Assembly: GCA_029948255.1 (NCBI GenBank) | Contig: JALIZF010001883.1 | Coordinates: forward strand, 744,001 to 808,000 | DNA length: 64,000 nt | Origin: Telmatactis stephensoni | Taxonomy: Eukaryota; Cnidaria; Anthozoa; Actiniaria; Isophelliidae | Direction of reading: 5' to 3' | Shown here: positions 63,324 to 64,000 of the stretch, piece after piece | Layout of the letters: the number at the start of each line of letters is the position of its first letter | Position numbering within the stretch: the first letter of the stretch is position 1 | Translations under genes and position numbers: made by a program | Notes under the pieces: model-generated | Database searches by the model: none | What the model was told of the DNA's origin: nothing | Seen by the model: the letters and a program-made list of their open reading frames with translations, nothing else

Positions 63324-64000
63324 CTTCTTCTTCTTCTTCTTCTTCTTCTTCTTCTTCTTCTTCTTCTTCTTCTTCTTCTTCTTCTTCTTCTTCTTCTTCT
63401 TCTTCTTCTTCTTCTTCTTCTTCTTCTTCTTCTTCTTCTTCTTCTTCTTCTTCTTCTTCTTCTTCTTCTTCTTCTTCTTCTTCTTCTTCTTCTTCTTCTT
63501 CTTCTTCTTCTTCTTCTTCTTCTTCTTCTTCTTCTTCTTCTTCTTCTTCTTCTTCTTCTTCTTCTTCTTCTTCTTCTTCTTCTTCTTCTTCTTCTTCTTC
63601 TTCTTCTTCTTCTTCTTCTTCTTCTTCTTCTTCTTCTTCTTCTTCTTCTTCTTCTTCTTCTTCTTCTTCTTCTTCTTCTTCTTCTTCTTCTTCTTCTTCT
63701 TCTTCTTCTTCTTCTTCTTCTTCTTCTTCTTCTTCTTCTTCTTCTTCTTCTTCTTCTTCTTCTTCTTCTTCTTCTTCTTCTTCTTCTTCTTCTTCTTCTT
63801 CTTCTTCTTCTTCTTCTTCTTCTTCTTCTTCTTCTTCTTCTTCTTCTTCTTCTTCTTCTTCTTCTTCTTCTTCTTCTTCTTCTTCTTCTTCTTCTTCTTC
63901 TTCTTCTTCTTCTTCTTCTTCTTCTTCTTCTTCTTCTTCTTCTTCTTCTTCTTCTTCTTCTTCTTCTTCTTCTTCTTCTTCTTCTTCTTCTTCTTCTTCT
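63294..64000. repeat. Perfect (TTC)n / (GAA)n tract, at least 707 bp
   Basis: From 63294 to the end of the window the + strand is uninterrupted TTC, about 235 units, with no visible interruption. It lies in an intron of the coiled-coil gene, with TTC on the sense strand. The window end truncates it. Confidence 0.98.

Overview
This is eukaryotic, A+T-rich, repeat-laden DNA. Short introns with GT..AG ends, split genes, and a mix of BEL/Pao LTR retrotransposons, an L1/Tx1-like LINE, a Penelope-like remnant, PIF/Harbinger-ISL2EU-type DNA transposons and many MITEs point to an invertebrate animal. A cnidarian such as a coral or sea anemone is my best guess; that is inference from the families present, not from any marker gene. 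No rRNA or tRNA gene and no CRISPR array was seen.

Layout. 0.7-5.5 kb: a decayed BEL/Pao element (BEL-1, minus strand) with a 258-bp in-frame tandem duplication in its RT region. 5.7-17.9 kb: a second BEL/Pao element (BEL-2, minus strand) carrying two nested insertions: a 5,005-bp two-gene DNA transposon (TE1, 8145-13149; 166-bp inverted ends; THAP/DDE transposase on + facing a three-exon SAP-SWIM-YqaJ nuclease on -) and a 976-bp MITE with TTAA target duplications. 18.2-19.0 kb: the first two coding exons of a Crypton-derived (DUF3504-like) gene. 19-22.6 kb: MITEs, a SNF2-helicase exon remnant and a Penelope-like GIY-YIG remnant. 22.9-30.4 kb: a minus-strand gene of micro-exons encoding an RS-rich, CCHC zinc-knuckle protein, with a 5.35-kb LINE inserted a few bases upstream of one splice acceptor. 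31-38.9 kb: minisatellites, palindromes, a zinc-ribbon/integrase-like transposase remnant and isolated exons. 39-44.4 kb: mostly anonymous DNA with foldback elements and a MITE. 44.5-48.3 kb: a decayed Helitron-associated-type protein region with a 2A peptide and a cysteine-protease-like domain, split by a 1.6-kb MITE that carries its own tandem array. 49.9-53.1 kb: a second convergent THAP/DDE + YqaJ pair, both genes open. 56.0-59.8 kb: a 12-exon minus-strand gene of a transposase-like family (DGMDQ and GHTHEDID motifs) with one single-base frameshift. 62.0-63.2 kb: six phase-0 exons of an unrecognised coiled-coil protein, running into a perfect (TTC)n tract of at least 707 bp that reaches the window end.

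How the parts relate. Most of the window is layered mobile DNA and several insertions can be ordered in time (TE1 and the TTAA MITE after BEL-2; a hairpin after its host MITE; the LINE after the RS gene). The most interesting theme is the repeated pairing of a THAP/DDE transposase with an oppositely oriented YqaJ-family nuclease, seen twice in diverged forms.
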